A DNA stretch of 64,000 nucleotides. It comes from Flavobacterium lacisediminis (GTDB lineage: Bacteria > Bacteroidota > Bacteroidia > Flavobacteriales > Flavobacteriaceae). Position 1 is the first letter of the stretch, and every line of letters starts with the position of its first letter. The stretch lies in NCBI RefSeq assembly GCF_025909975.1, contig NZ_JAPCIO010000006.1, positions 1 through 64,000 of the forward strand, given 5' to 3'. The position numbers were made by a program, and so were the translations under genes. Shown one piece after another: positions 25,008 through 34,242 of the stretch. The notes under the pieces are model-generated. The model was not told where the DNA came from, made no database searches, and saw nothing but the letters and a program-made list of their open reading frames with translations.

Positions 25008-25616
25008 TTAGTGATTTATGACTTCTTTAATTTCCCAAGATTCTAAAATATAATTATCCCAAATTCCCTTTTTTACTTTAATTTCTATTTTTAGATTATC
25101 AGTATTTTTATTTAAAAATGGCTTTATTTCTGAATATTTAACCGATATTGATTCTTCATTATTTAAAAAAACAAATCTAATTTTATCTTTATATTTGTAA
25201 GAAGTATAAATTTTAGTAATTGGTAAAAAATATTTTTCAGTTTTATTCTTTTTTGATTCTAACTTATTAATAGTATCCCAAATTATATTAGCAGAATTAC
25301 CAAAAAATATATAAGAAAATATAAAATTAGATGTAATCAATAAAAAAGGGTAAATAAATTTTAATATCAAATATTTTTCTTTGAGTAAATCATTAAAAAT
25401 GCTTTTCCAACTCTTTGCAAAAAAAGTAAATCTTGCTATTAGAAAAAATCCAATTAATGTTGGAATTAAAAAAACATAAATAAAATATTTATAATCTCCA
25501 CCAATTGTAACAGACTGAAAAAAAAGAAAATAAATTATTCCAGTTAAACAGAAAATAAAAAATAATGCATCATTAATTTTATCAATTGTTTTTTTATTTA
25601 ATTTATTTTTTTCCAT
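25008..25616 (-). CDS. Unknown membrane protein, very AT-rich
   Basis: 202 residues. Four hydrophobic segments in the first ~130 residues (about 15-32, 44-62, 84-110, 114-125) and a soluble Lys/Glu/Asn-rich C-terminal part of ~80 residues, probably beta-rich. No recognised motif. Codon and residue use (very high Lys, Ile, Asn, Phe) is more AT-biased than the helicase and YciO genes on each side, which may mean recent gain. Short direct repeats lie just upstream (25626-25651). Confidence 0.7.
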   Translation of the reverse strand: MEKNKLNKKTIDKINDALFFIFCLTGIIYFLFFQSVTIGGDYKYFIYVFLIPTLIGFFLIARFTFFAKSWKSIFNDLLKEKYLILKFIYPFLLITSNFIFSYIFFGNSANIIWDTINKLESKKNKTEKYFLPITKIYTSYKYKDKIRFVFLNNEESISVKYSEIKPFLNKNTDNLKIEIKVKKGIWDNYILESWEIKEVINH

Positions 25617-25625
25617 TTTTTAAAG

Positions 25626-25651
25626 TCTATTTTCTATGATCTATTTTCTAT
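25626..25651. repeat. Two 12-bp direct repeats TCTATTTTCTAT
   Basis: Copies at 25626-25637 and 25640-25651, 2 nt apart, in the gap between uvrD and the unknown membrane protein. Could be a slippage product in AT-rich DNA. Confidence 0.5.
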
Positions 25652-25659
25652 ATTCTTTC

Positions 25660-27996
25660 CTACCCAATCACCTCCAACTTCGCAAATCGCAACAACAACT
25701 TCTTTAATCCGCCCACATCAAAACGAATTTCTGCTTTTTTATCGGCTCCTATTCCTTCAATGTTTACAATTTGTCCTTTTCCAAAACGTTCGTGCATTAC
25801 AATATTTCCAACGTTTAAATTTGCATCTACCACATTAGAACTTCCTGAATTGCTCGAAACAGGTTTTAAACGTCTGATATTTGCAGAAGAAACTGGCTCA
25901 TCTCGTGTTAAATATTTTGGTGGTGTTCCTGCTGTTGGCTTTGCTAATCGTAATTTTGATTTATCAATATCGCCAAAAACATCAATATCCATAACCGGTT
26001 TGTAACGATAACCCGAATCCACTGGATTCAAATATTCTAAATATTCATCGTTAATTTCTTCAATAAAACGCGATGGTTCGCTATCTACTAATTTTCCCCA
26101 ACGGTAACGCGATTGTGCATAAGTCAAATACGCTTGATGTTCAGCACGAGTTAAGGCAACGTAGAACAAACGACGTTCTTCTTCTAATTCGCTTCGTGTA
26201 TTCAAACTCATCGCACTTGGAAACAAATCTTCTTCCAATCCCACAATAAATACATGTGGAAATTCTAATCCTTTCGCTAAGTGAATTGTCATTAGAGCTA
26301 CTCTATCGTCATCGCCTGTATCTTTATCTAAATCGGTGGCTAAAGCTACGTCTTCTAAGAATTCAGCTAACGCTCCTCTGGCTCCGTCGATTTCTTTTTG
26401 ACCTTCAGTGAAATCTTTAATACCGTTTAGTAATTCTTCTATGTTTTCAATTTTGGCAATTCCTTCTGGAGTTCCGTCTTTCTTCAATTCTTGAACTAAT
26501 CCCGTTTTCTTAGTAACATGATCAGTTAAGAAAAACGCATCTTGATTTTCATTAATGACTTGAAAACTTTTAATCATCGTCACAAAATCATTCAACTTGG
26601 CTTTTGTTCCCGAATTCAGTTTTAAATCAATTTTATCAATATGTTCCATTACTTCAAAAATAGAACGCTTGTAATGATTAGCTGCAACCGTTAGTTTCTC
26701 AACTGTTGTATCACCAATTCCTCTTGCCGGATAATTAATCACACGAACTAAGGCTTCTTCGTCTTTTGGATTGATTACCAAACGTAAATACGCCAAAACA
26801 TCTTTGATTTCCTTACGTTGATAGAAAGACAAACCACCATAAATTCGGTACGGAATATCGCGTTTACGCAACGCATCTTCCATAGCACGAGATTGCGCAT
26901 TGGTACGATACAAAATTGCAAATTGTCCGTTTAACATTTGATTTTGCATCTTCTGTTCGAAAATAGTTGCTGCTACAAAACGACCTTCTTCACCATCAGT
27001 TAAACTACGGTGGACTTTTATTTTTGGTCCGTCATCATTGGATGTCCAAACGATTTTATCTAACTTGGTTTTATTCTTGTCAATTACGTTATTCGCTGCT
27101 TCTACAATGTTTTTTGACGAACGATAATTTTGTTCCAAACGATACAATTGTACGTTTTCGTAATCTTTCTGGAAATTTAAAATATTATTGATATTCGCAC
27201 CTCGGAAGGCATAAATACTTTGCGCATCATCTCCTACCACACAAATATTTTGGAATCTATCAGACAACGCACGAACAATCAAATACTGCGAGTGATTCGT
27301 ATCTTGGTACTCATCTACTAAAATGTATCGAAAACGATCTTGATATTTGGCTAAAACATCTGGAAAAAGATTTAATAATTCATTGGTTTTCAATAATAAA
27401 TCATCAAAATCCATCGCTCCCGATTTAAAACAACGCTCTACGTATTGTTGGTAGATTTCACCCATACGTGGTTTTTTGCTCATGGCATCTGCTTCTTGTA
27501 ATTCGGGATTATTGAAATAAGCTTTTACGGTAATTAGAGAGTTTTTATAGGATGAAATTCTGCCTAAGATTTGCTTTGGTTTGTAAATATCTTTATCCAA
27601 CTGCATTTCTTTGATAATTCCACCCAAACAACGTAAAGAATCTTGCGAATCGTAAATCGTAAAATTAGATGGATATCCTAGTTTATCAGCCTCACTACGT
27701 AAAATCTTAGCGAATACCGAGTGAAAAGTTCCCATCCAAAGGTTTTTCGCTTCGTTAGTTCCAACAATATCCGCAATACGTTTTTTCATTTCACGGGCGG
27801 CTTTGTTGGTAAAAGTTAAAGCTAAAATATTAAATGCATCTACTCCTTGACTCATCAAATTAGCTATACGAACCGTTAACACACGAGTTTTACCAGAACC
27901 CGCTCCCGCAATAACAATCATGGGACCGTCTTTCTGCAAAACAGGTGCTTGCTGTGCTTCGTTTAATTGGCTAATATATCGCTGCATTTCTTTCAT
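25660..27996 (-). CDS. uvrD: UvrD/PcrA-type superfamily 1 DNA helicase
   Basis: 3'-5' DNA helicase for nucleotide-excision and mismatch repair or removal of RecA and polymerases. 778 residues. SF1A motifs: Q motif LNEAQQAP, Walker A AGAGSGKT, TFTNKAA, DEYQDTN, the GDDAQSIYAFRGA motif III, QNYRSS, VALMTIHLAKGLEFPHVF and FYVALTRA. The C-terminal ~60 residues form the Tudor-like domain of PcrA/UvrD that binds RNA polymerase (VGNIVMHERFGKGQIVNIEG). ATG at 27996; a second ATG three codons later is equally possible. A strong promoter lies at 28025-28056. Confidence 0.95.
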   Translation of the reverse strand: MKEMQRYISQLNEAQQAPVLQKDGPMIVIAGAGSGKTRVLTVRIANLMSQGVDAFNILALTFTNKAAREMKKRIADIVGTNEAKNLWMGTFHSVFAKILRSEADKLGYPSNFTIYDSQDSLRCLGGIIKEMQLDKDIYKPKQILGRISSYKNSLITVKAYFNNPELQEADAMSKKPRMGEIYQQYVERCFKSGAMDFDDLLLKTNELLNLFPDVLAKYQDRFRYILVDEYQDTNHSQYLIVRALSDRFQNICVVGDDAQSIYAFRGANINNILNFQKDYENVQLYRLEQNYRSSKNIVEAANNVIDKNKTKLDKIVWTSNDDGPKIKVHRSLTDGEEGRFVAATIFEQKMQNQMLNGQFAILYRTNAQSRAMEDALRKRDIPYRIYGGLSFYQRKEIKDVLAYLRLVINPKDEEALVRVINYPARGIGDTTVEKLTVAANHYKRSIFEVMEHIDKIDLKLNSGTKAKLNDFVTMIKSFQVINENQDAFFLTDHVTKKTGLVQELKKDGTPEGIAKIENIEELLNGIKDFTEGQKEIDGARGALAEFLEDVALATDLDKDTGDDDRVALMTIHLAKGLEFPHVFIVGLEEDLFPSAMSLNTRSELEEERRLFYVALTRAEHQAYLTYAQSRYRWGKLVDSEPSRFIEEINDEYLEYLNPVDSGYRYKPVMDIDVFGDIDKSKLRLAKPTAGTPPKYLTRDEPVSSANIRRLKPVSSNSGSSNVVDANLNVGNIVMHERFGKGQIVNIEGIGADKKAEIRFDVGGLKKLLLRFAKLEVIG

Positions 27997-28024
27997 AGTG
28001 TACTATAACTTTTTAACTAATTTA

Positions 28025-28056
28025 CAAAAATACATCATCAAAAGGGTTAATACAAA
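28025..28056 (-). promoter_or_regulatory. Promoter TTTG-N20-TATTTTTG for uvrD
   Basis: On the minus strand -33 TTTG (28056-28053) and -7 TATTTTTG (28032-28025), both exact, 20-bp spacer, 28 nt before the ATG. Confidence 0.8.
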
Positions 28057-28105
28057 AGAAGTTATTAACTCTTATTAAGATTAATACAAACAACTGAAAT
28101 TCTAA

Positions 28106-28136
28106 TTTGAAAATTAAATTTTTTAATCTTAATTTG
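28106..28136 (+). promoter_or_regulatory. Promoter TTTG-N19-TTAATTTG
   Basis: Exact -33 TTTG (28106-28109) and -7 box with one mismatch (28129-28136), 19-bp spacer, 24 nt before the ATG at 28161. Confidence 0.65.
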
Positions 28137-28160
28137 CGATGAAATTAAACCAACTTAAAA

Positions 28161-28685
28161 ATGACAATCGAAGATAAATTATTAGAAATTGCTGCTTATA
28201 CCTTACCTGCTTTAATTACTGGTGGTGTAGCTTTTGTAATGATGCAAAAATTTTATAACAGCGAAGAAAGCAAACGTAAATTTGAATTACTAAGAGAAAA
28301 TCAAAAACAAGCGTTACCTATTCGTTTGCAAGCGTATGAGCGAATGGTTTTGTTGTTAGAAAGAATTAATCCAACACAGTTATTACTTCGTGTAGCTCCA
28401 ATTAGCAAAAGTAAAGATGATTATGCTACTTTATTATCGCACCATATTCAAACTGAATTTGAGCATAATTTAACGCAACAAATTTATTTAACAGCTGAAA
28501 CATGGGATATCGTGCTAAAAGCAAAAAACAGTACAGTGCAAATGATTCGAAAAAATGCACTTCGAGAAGATGTTGTCGATGCAGACAAACTTAGAGAAGC
28601 CATTATGATTGAGCTAACAGAAACCGAAGCGCCAAGCAATATTGCCATTAGCTTTTTGAAAGAGGAATTGAAAAGAGTTTTTTAA
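28161..28685 (+). CDS. Conserved single-span membrane protein of unknown function
   Basis: 174 residues. One transmembrane helix near the N terminus (about 9-28, IAAYTLPALITGGVAFVMM), then a cytoplasmic alpha-helical domain with well-spaced Arg, Glu and Leu (LPIRLQAYERMVLLLERINP, then NLTQQIYLTAETWDIV). The pattern reads like a conserved Bacteroidota protein, but I cannot assign a function. Own promoter and terminator, so it is expressed alone between uvrD (divergent) and the M1 peptidase (convergent). Confidence 0.85.
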   Translation: MTIEDKLLEIAAYTLPALITGGVAFVMMQKFYNSEESKRKFELLRENQKQALPIRLQAYERMVLLLERINPTQLLLRVAPISKSKDDYATLLSHHIQTEFEHNLTQQIYLTAETWDIVLKAKNSTVQMIRKNALREDVVDADKLREAIMIELTETEAPSNIAISFLKEELKRVF

Positions 28686-28689
28686 ATAC

Positions 28690-28719
28690 AAATCCCGAGT
28701 TGAAGCTCGGGATTTTTTT
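28690..28719. terminator. Bidirectional terminator
   Basis: 10-bp stem AAATCCCGAG / CTCGGGATTT around TTGAAG, then T run. It reaches the stop codon of the convergent M1 gene. Confidence 0.92.
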
Positions 28720-30778
28720 ATTTCTCATTTAAAAATTTCAAATACAATTCTTTCATGGTTTCATTCGAAGTTGATGCTACTTTTTCAACTATTGTTCTGT
28801 ATTCGGGTTTTTTTAGTAATAGGCGAACGTTATCTCGACCAAATTTGGTAAACTGCCATTTGTGATACACCGTTGCTTTAAATAATAATTCAATTACTTT
28901 TTCATCATTTGGATTTAGTTGCAATAGCAATTCTAAAGCATTTTGTCTAACAGAACTTTCATAGTTTTCAGAAGCAAAATCCAACAATTGGTTATACGAA
29001 GTAGCTTTCACTTGTTCTTGCAGCTTTTCAGTATTCATTGCTAAAGCTAACCAAGTCAAGCGGAAACTTTTATCATTATTCCCGATAATTCCCTTCGTTT
29101 GTTCTAAATAATGTAAACGCTCTTCAGGAAAGTTCTTCCATAAATTGGTTAAAGCGATTTCTTTTGTTTGATACGAATTGTCATTCAACAACGTTTCATA
29201 TTGCAATTTAAAAGCTTCTGGAATTATTGGAGTTGATTCTGCTACTGCTCTTCTTACTAAAATGTTATTTGTAGCTAAAGCGGTTTCTAAAATTACTTTT
29301 CTTTCATCAAAAGGAACATTACGTGTTTGATATACGATGTATTGTTTAATCGGATAATAAGCATCTGATTTTAAAATTTCTGTTAATTCAGATAGTGATT
29401 TTTTACTTTTCTTTAGTGCAAAATAGTCTTGAATGAATTTATTTTTCGATAAATATTTTTGAGCGATTTCCATTTCAAATCCAGGCTTTTCTAGCCAAAC
29501 CTTTTTGAAATTCTCCACATCATAACCCGAAACCTGTTTTACAATTTTCAAGAAATCATCTGTATTAACGTTTTTGTATTGGTATTTCTTTAAGTACTTT
29601 TTAACTGCTTTTTGAAAATTATTTGCTCCAATGTCTTCTCGCATCACATGTAACGCCCAAGCCCCTTTTTTATAAAACGATAACGAACTAGCCTTTTCAT
29701 TCATAACGGGAATTGTATCGGTTTTAGAAGCGCGTTTTAGCTGTTCGGCATAATCGTTTAATTCTTCGTAGAAATAATCATCTCCAAACAAATGACGCTC
29801 TGCTAATAAAGCATAATAAGTTGCAAAACCTTCTTGTAACCAATGATGTTTACCAGACTGTGCCGTAATCATATCACCAAACCATTGATGTGCCAACTCG
29901 TGTGCGTTGACATTTATATAATTTCTATCGTTAAAACCTATTTCATCTACTACAAAATCTTGTGCAAAAATCGTAGAAGTCGTATTCTCCATTCCCGCAT
30001 ATAAAAAGTCGCGAACTGGAACTTGACGGTAAATACCCCAAGGGTACTTCACTCCTATTTCTTGCTCCAAATAATCAAACATTTGTTTGGAATAGCGATA
30101 CGTTGGTTCAAATTTAGAAACATCATTTTTATCCAAATACAATTCTAATGGCGTTCCTGATTTAGTTGTTGTAGTTTGCTTTGCAAAACTTCCAATTGCT
30201 AACATTGCTAGATAAGATGACATTGGTTTTTGCATTTGATAATTCCAAGTAATTAAATTCCCTTTCGAATTGTACTTATTTGAGATAAAAGCACCATTTG
30301 AAATCACTGGGAAATCATTTCTAAATTCAACAGAAATATTAAAAATTACTTTTTCATTTACATCATCAAAACTTGGTAACCAATGACTGGTATAACGTCC
30401 TTGTCCTTGTGTCCAAATTTGTAAATTTTCATCTTGACCCGTAAAATAAAGAGTTTGTTTCGGTTTTGCGGAATAGCTGAAAGTCAGTATGTTTTTTCCT
30501 TTTTTAAAACCTTTAAATAAATCTAATGTTTTTCCTGAATTTTTGAATTTAACTGATTTTCCATTAATCATTACTTCTGAAAATTCCATGCTTTTAGCAT
30601 CAATCTTTATGGTATCAATTGCTTTTTTTACTTTAAACTCATAAGTAATACTTCCAGAAATTGATTTTTCAATATGGTTTGGAGAAACCAAAGCATCACA
30701 CTTGATAAAATCAACTTTATCAGTTTGTTGAGCAAATGAAAAACTTACAATTAATAAGGAAAACAGAATACGAAACAT
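28718..30778 (-). CDS. Exported M1-family metallopeptidase, long form
   Basis: 686 residues with signal peptide (MFRILFSLLIVSFSFAQ). N-terminal beta-saddle domain, then the catalytic thermolysin-like domain: GMENTT substrate loop, HELAH at 293-297 and third zinc ligand Glu316 in WLQEGF, spaced by 18 residues as required. A C-terminal helical-repeat region (about 450-686, HEAT-like, with many LLQLNP-type turns) makes it longer than the M1 at 2545. It should act as a periplasmic or surface aminopeptidase. Divergent from recG. Confidence 0.93.
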   Translation of the reverse strand: MFRILFSLLIVSFSFAQQTDKVDFIKCDALVSPNHIEKSISGSITYEFKVKKAIDTIKIDAKSMEFSEVMINGKSVKFKNSGKTLDLFKGFKKGKNILTFSYSAKPKQTLYFTGQDENLQIWTQGQGRYTSHWLPSFDDVNEKVIFNISVEFRNDFPVISNGAFISNKYNSKGNLITWNYQMQKPMSSYLAMLAIGSFAKQTTTTKSGTPLELYLDKNDVSKFEPTYRYSKQMFDYLEQEIGVKYPWGIYRQVPVRDFLYAGMENTTSTIFAQDFVVDEIGFNDRNYINVNAHELAHQWFGDMITAQSGKHHWLQEGFATYYALLAERHLFGDDYFYEELNDYAEQLKRASKTDTIPVMNEKASSLSFYKKGAWALHVMREDIGANNFQKAVKKYLKKYQYKNVNTDDFLKIVKQVSGYDVENFKKVWLEKPGFEMEIAQKYLSKNKFIQDYFALKKSKKSLSELTEILKSDAYYPIKQYIVYQTRNVPFDERKVILETALATNNILVRRAVAESTPIIPEAFKLQYETLLNDNSYQTKEIALTNLWKNFPEERLHYLEQTKGIIGNNDKSFRLTWLALAMNTEKLQEQVKATSYNQLLDFASENYESSVRQNALELLLQLNPNDEKVIELLFKATVYHKWQFTKFGRDNVRLLLKKPEYRTIVEKVASTSNETMKELYLKFLNEK

Positions 30779-30828
30779 CTTGATGGATTTTAATAATGTA
30801 CGAATATAAACATTTTCAATTTCACTGA

Positions 30829-30860
30829 TTTCTAAATTAACAAATTATAAACTATCTTCG
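30829..30860 (+). promoter_or_regulatory. Promoter TTTC-N20-TATCTTCG for recG
   Basis: -33 TTTC (30829-30832) and -7 box TATCTTCG (30853-30860), each with one mismatch to the consensus, 20-bp spacer. A similar one-mismatch box for the divergent M1 gene is at 30801-30808 on the minus strand. Confidence 0.5.
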
Positions 30861-30911
30861 TTTTTTGAAGAACAAAGAGAAAAGAATAAAGAAAAAAGAC
30901 TCAATACTCAA

Positions 30912-33014
30912 ATGAATCTACTCGAAACTCCCATAGAATATCTCAAAGGCGTTGGACCACAACGTGGCGATTTATTACGCAAGGAGTTGGGTATTCATAA
31001 ATACGCAGATTTACTGAATTTATTCCCAAATCGTTATATTGATAGAACCCGTTATTACAAGATAAACGAACTCCAAAACAGCAATTCGGAAGTTCAAATC
31101 GTGGGTAAAATCATCAATATCAAAACCGTTGAACAAGGTAAAGGACGTTCGCGATTAGTCGCCACTTTTATTGACGATACAGGACAAATGGAACTCGTGT
31201 GGTTTCAAGGGCAAAAATGGATTCGTGAAAGTATCAAAATCAATATTCCGTATGTGATTTTTGGAAAAGTCACCCAATTTGGCGCAACTTACAACATGGC
31301 GCATCCCGAAATGGAATTATTAGAAGAACACAAAGCCAGTCTGCGTTCGGCAATGCAACCCGTTTATCCTAGTACGGAAAAGCTAGCTAATAAAGGCATT
31401 TCGAACAAAGTCATCAATAAAATGATGCAACAATTGTTTGTGGAAACGCAAGCTTTGTTTTCAGAAAATTTACCGAGTTATCTTTTAGACGAATTAAAGT
31501 TGATTCCAAAAAATGCCGCTTTATTCAATATTCATTTTCCAAAGAGTCAAGATTTATTGGCAAAAGCACAATTCCGATTGAAGTTTGAAGAGTTGTTTTT
31601 CATTCAATTGCAATTGATTACGAAGAACCTCATTCGCAAACATAAAATCAAAGGGATGCCGTTTGAACGTGTAGGCGAAAATTTTACCGATTTTTATAAC
31701 AATCACTTGCCTTTCGATTTAACGAATGCACAAAAACGTGTGTTAAAAGAAATCCGTAACGATTTAGGAAGCAACGCACAAATGAACCGTTTGTTACAAG
31801 GTGATGTGGGTTCTGGAAAAACAATTGTAGCGTTAATGTGTATGCTTTTGGCTAAAGATAACGGCTTTCAAAGTTGTATGATGGCACCTACAGAAATTTT
31901 AGCTAACCAACATTTCAACGGAATTTCAGAATTAGCGAAAGAACTAAACATCACAATAAAAATTCTAACAGGTTCTACCAAAACTGCCGAACGAAAAATT
32001 ATTCATGAAGCTTTAGAAAACGGAACTTTGGACATTTTAATTGGCACACATGCTTTATTAGAAGACAAAGTACAATTTCATAATTTGGGTTTAGCAATTA
32101 TTGATGAGCAACATCGTTTTGGTGTGGAACAACGTTCAAAACTTTGGAAGAAAAATGATGTTCCACCTCACGTTTTAGTAATGACCGCTACTCCTATTCC
32201 TCGAACTTTAGCCATGAGTTTATATGGCGATTTGGATATTTCAGTCATTGATGAATTACCTCCTGGCAGAAAACCAATACAAACAGTACATCGATATGAT
32301 TCAAACCGATTGAAAGTTTGGAAATTCTTAAAAGATGAAATTGCTAAAGGACGCCAAGTGTACATTGTATATCCGTTAATTCAGGAATCGGAGAAGATGG
32401 ATTACAAGGATTTAATGGACGGTTACGAAAGTATTTCAAGAGATTTTCCTTTACCACACTATTCTATTTCCATCGTTCATGGAAAAATGAAACCTGCTGA
32501 TAAAGATGAAGAAATGCGACGATTTTCGGAAGGAAAAACTAATATTATGGTCGCAACGACTGTGATTGAAGTTGGTGTAAATATACCAAATGCTTCCGTA
32601 ATGGTTATTGAAAGTGCGGAGCGTTTTGGTTTATCACAATTACACCAATTAAGAGGACGAGTTGGTCGTGGTGCCGAACAAAGTTATTGCATCTTAATGA
32701 CGAGTCACAAACTCAGTAACGATAGCAAAATCCGAATGGAAACGATGGTTCGTACGAATGATGGTTTTGAAATTTCGGAAGTCGATTTAAAATTACGTGG
32801 TCCTGGCGATATTATGGGTAAACAACAAAGTGGGGTTTTAAATCTTCAAATTGCGGATTTGGTCAAAGACAAAGACATTTTGCAATTAGCACGTCATCAT
32901 GCTATCAAACTCTTAAAAGATGATGCTCCAATGGAAAAACCAGAACACGTTAAACTTCGTGAAGCTTTTATAGAAATCAGTAAAAAGAAAACTATTTGGA
33001 ATTACATTAGTTAA
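30912..33014 (+). CDS. recG: ATP-dependent DNA helicase RecG
   Basis: Branch-migration helicase that rewinds stalled forks and processes Holliday junctions. 700 residues. N-terminal wedge domain with an OB fold (about 60-160, QIVGKIINIK), Walker A GDVGSGKT at 297-304, Walker B and IIDEQHRFGVEQR, VMTATPIPRTLAMSLYGDL, then the second RecA domain with VVATTVIEVGVNIPNA and QLRGRVGRG, and the TRG motif region near EVDLKLRGPGDIMG. The ATG at 30912 gives MNLLETPIEYLKGVGPQRG, the normal start. Confidence 0.97.
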   Translation: MNLLETPIEYLKGVGPQRGDLLRKELGIHKYADLLNLFPNRYIDRTRYYKINELQNSNSEVQIVGKIINIKTVEQGKGRSRLVATFIDDTGQMELVWFQGQKWIRESIKINIPYVIFGKVTQFGATYNMAHPEMELLEEHKASLRSAMQPVYPSTEKLANKGISNKVINKMMQQLFVETQALFSENLPSYLLDELKLIPKNAALFNIHFPKSQDLLAKAQFRLKFEELFFIQLQLITKNLIRKHKIKGMPFERVGENFTDFYNNHLPFDLTNAQKRVLKEIRNDLGSNAQMNRLLQGDVGSGKTIVALMCMLLAKDNGFQSCMMAPTEILANQHFNGISELAKELNITIKILTGSTKTAERKIIHEALENGTLDILIGTHALLEDKVQFHNLGLAIIDEQHRFGVEQRSKLWKKNDVPPHVLVMTATPIPRTLAMSLYGDLDISVIDELPPGRKPIQTVHRYDSNRLKVWKFLKDEIAKGRQVYIVYPLIQESEKMDYKDLMDGYESISRDFPLPHYSISIVHGKMKPADKDEEMRRFSEGKTNIMVATTVIEVGVNIPNASVMVIESAERFGLSQLHQLRGRVGRGAEQSYCILMTSHKLSNDSKIRMETMVRTNDGFEISEVDLKLRGPGDIMGKQQSGVLNLQIADLVKDKDILQLARHHAIKLLKDDAPMEKPEHVKLREAFIEISKKKTIWNYIS

Positions 33015-33078
33015 TTTGCCAAGTTGCTAATGAAAAAACAAACATTTGTAGCTACAACAATGTTAAATATATCGTAAG

Positions 33079-33112
33079 TTTAAGTAGTAATTATTAAGAA
33101 AACTTAACTTTG
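33079..33112 (+). promoter_or_regulatory. Promoter TTTA-N22-TAACTTTG for the RND operon
   Basis: -33 TTTA (33079-33082) and exact -7 box TAACTTTG (33105-33112), 30 nt before the ATG of the adaptor gene. No operator palindrome or neighbouring regulator gene was found. Confidence 0.7.
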
Positions 33113-33142
33113 TAGCTATATCATTTAGTATCTCATCATAAT

Positions 33143-34228
33143 ATGAAAATAAAAACTATAAGCATCACGTTAATTACTTTAACTCTAGTTGGTTTAATTG
33201 GATATCGAATTACAAAAAATAGTGAAGAATCTGAAAAAGGTGGCGGAAAAGGAGACAAAAAACCGCCAATGTTGGTTGATGCTATAGTTGTTTCAGAAAC
33301 TAATTTTGCGAATACTATTTCCCTATCAGGTTCTATTGAAGCCAATGAAAATGTGGAAATTAGAAGTGAAGTTTCTGGAATTGTAGAAAAAATTTATTTC
33401 GCAGAAGGAACAAACGTTAGCAAAGGTCAAGTTTTATTGAAAGTAAATGATATTGAATTACGTGCCCAACTTTCGCAAGCAATCACAAGACAGAGCTTAG
33501 CTTCAGAAAATGAAAGAAGAGCTAAACTACTTTTACAGAAAGAAGCTATTTCTCAAGAAGAATATGAGATTGCAAGTGCCGAATTCAGAAGTCTAAAAGC
33601 ACAAACGCAATTGATTCAAGCACAAATTGCTAAAACAAGTATAAGAGCACCTTTTTCGGGAAAAATTGGATTGAGAAACATTTCTCCAGGAACGTATGTA
33701 ACACCTACTACTCTAATCACCAAATTAGTAAGTTCAAATCAAGTTAAAATTAGTTTCTCAATTCCTGAAAAATATGCTTCGGAAGTGGAAAACAATACTC
33801 CTATTCAATTTACGATTCCAAATAATACACAAAAATTTACAGCAAAAATCTACGCCATCGAGCCTGAAATTGAAACATCTACTCGAACCTTAAAAATCAG
33901 AGCAATTGCAGAAAATCCAAATGGAAAATTATTAGCGGGAACATTCGCTACTATTGAACTTCCCTTGAAAAATATCAAAGGTGCTATTCAAATTCCTTCG
34001 GAAGCTGTTGTTCCTGTTCAAGATGGAAAAGTGGTTTACATTGCCAACAACGGAAAAGCAAAAGAAGTAAAAATTGAAACTATTGCTAGAACGGATAAAG
34101 ACGTAATCGTTACACAAGGAGTAAAATCTGGAGATACGATTTTAACTTCTGGAGTTATGGCTCTAAAAGATGAAGCCGATATTAAAGTTAAAGTAAAACA
34201 AGAAAAACTTCCCACTTCTAACTTCTAA
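33143..34228 (+). CDS. RND efflux periplasmic adaptor (membrane fusion protein)
   Basis: 361 residues, anchored by an N-terminal helix (about 5-22), then a Gly/Lys linker (GGGKGDKKPP), the first half of the lipoyl domain, an alpha-hairpin (about 105-165), IRAPFSGKIGLRNISPGTYV as the second lipoyl half, a beta-barrel and a membrane-proximal domain. It links the inner-membrane pump at 34243 to the TolC-type channel at 37334. No lipobox cysteine, so the N-terminal helix is probably retained as anchor. First gene of a three-gene operon. Confidence 0.94.
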   Translation: MKIKTISITLITLTLVGLIGYRITKNSEESEKGGGKGDKKPPMLVDAIVVSETNFANTISLSGSIEANENVEIRSEVSGIVEKIYFAEGTNVSKGQVLLKVNDIELRAQLSQAITRQSLASENERRAKLLLQKEAISQEEYEIASAEFRSLKAQTQLIQAQIAKTSIRAPFSGKIGLRNISPGTYVTPTTLITKLVSSNQVKISFSIPEKYASEVENNTPIQFTIPNNTQKFTAKIYAIEPEIETSTRTLKIRAIAENPNGKLLAGTFATIELPLKNIKGAIQIPSEAVVPVQDGKVVYIANNGKAKEVKIETIARTDKDVIVTQGVKSGDTILTSGVMALKDEADIKVKVKQEKLPTSNF

Positions 34229-34242
34229 CTTCCCATTTACAA

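Noticed and set aside
2545..30778. The two M1 peptidases as a recent duplication
   Set aside because: They differ in length, C-terminal domains and motif surroundings; they are distant paralogues only.
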